This document shows positions 63,996-64,000 of a stretch of 64,000 nucleotides of DNA, piece by piece. How positions within the stretch are numbered: position 1 is the first letter of the stretch; every line of letters starts with the position of its first letter. The notes beneath the pieces were generated by a model. The model did not search any database and was not told where the DNA came from. It saw nothing but the letters and a program-made list of their open reading frames with translations. Source of the stretch: Lachnospiraceae bacterium (GTDB taxonomy: Bacteria; Bacillota; Clostridia; Lachnospirales; Lachnospiraceae); NCBI GenBank assembly GCA_015057625.1, contig SVDZ01000013.1, forward strand, positions 1 to 64,000, read 5' to 3'. Both the position numbers and the translations under genes were made by a program.

Positions 63996-64000
63996 ATCTC

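Overview
This 64-kb window is AT-rich chromosomal DNA that looks like an endospore-forming, anaerobic Clostridia of the Lachnospiraceae type. The organism call is inferred from gene content, since no 16S rRNA is present: SpoIIAA/SpoIIAB/SigF and a full SpoVA set, [FeFe]-hydrogenase maturases HydE/HydG/HydF, NADP-type glutamate dehydrogenase, the Gram-positive polymerase PolC, strong AGGAGG ribosome-binding sites and frequent TTG/GTG starts. I name no species.

Layout. Positions 1-4.6 kb hold valS, a small acidic ORF and a zinc-ribbon/TPR membrane protein. Positions 4.7-8.1 kb hold the forespore cassette spoIIAA-spoIIAB-sigF, a 38-codon lipoprotein-like ORF, then spoVAA-spoVAB-spoVAC. spoVAD-spoVAE lie 11.5 kb further on (19.6-21.1 kb) behind their own sigma-G-like promoter. 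Between the two halves sit a DUF362 protein, hydE-hydG-hydF, pncB, a secreted GH16 glucanase, a cation-efflux transporter, a membrane-anchored orphan and a hairpin-repeat array. Positions 21.4-25.2 kb hold gdhA with a palindrome on its promoter, a small orphan, a DUF815 ATPase and a YbaK deacylase. Positions 25.3-35.4 kb hold two divergent blocks: a minus-strand SpoIIE-type phosphatase plus acyltransferase, a plus-strand PTS-EIIC/EAL fusion, and a minus-strand run PBP1A - GH16 - Fn3-like secreted protein.

Positions 35.5-41.7 kb hold yigZ, a PAP2 phosphatase, typA and an XRE / LytTR regulator / GHKL kinase module. Positions 41.8-52.9 kb are a classic housekeeping run, pyrH-frr-uppS-cdsA-dxr-rseP-ispG-polC, covering pyrimidine, ribosome recycling, isoprenoid, phospholipid and replication functions. 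Positions 53-55.2 kb hold an AIM24-family gene and a MATE exporter. At 55.4 kb a tRNA-Glu(CUC) is followed directly by seven near-identical 53-bp terminator-like hairpin repeats and a structured non-coding region. From 56.2 kb to the end runs rimP-nusA-ylxR-ylxQ-infB-rbfA-nrnA-truB, behind a consensus promoter with a terminator hairpin in its very short leader.

Most worth a second look: the tandem hairpin arrays at 55.5 and 19.2 kb, the EIIC-EAL fusion with its sugar-site and c-di-GMP residues apparently retained, the split spoVA cluster with its embedded hydrogenase-maturation operon and DUF362 partner, the promoter-terminator leader of the nusA operon, and the small ORFs at 3031 and 6379. 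All calls come from reading the sequence; no database search was run.
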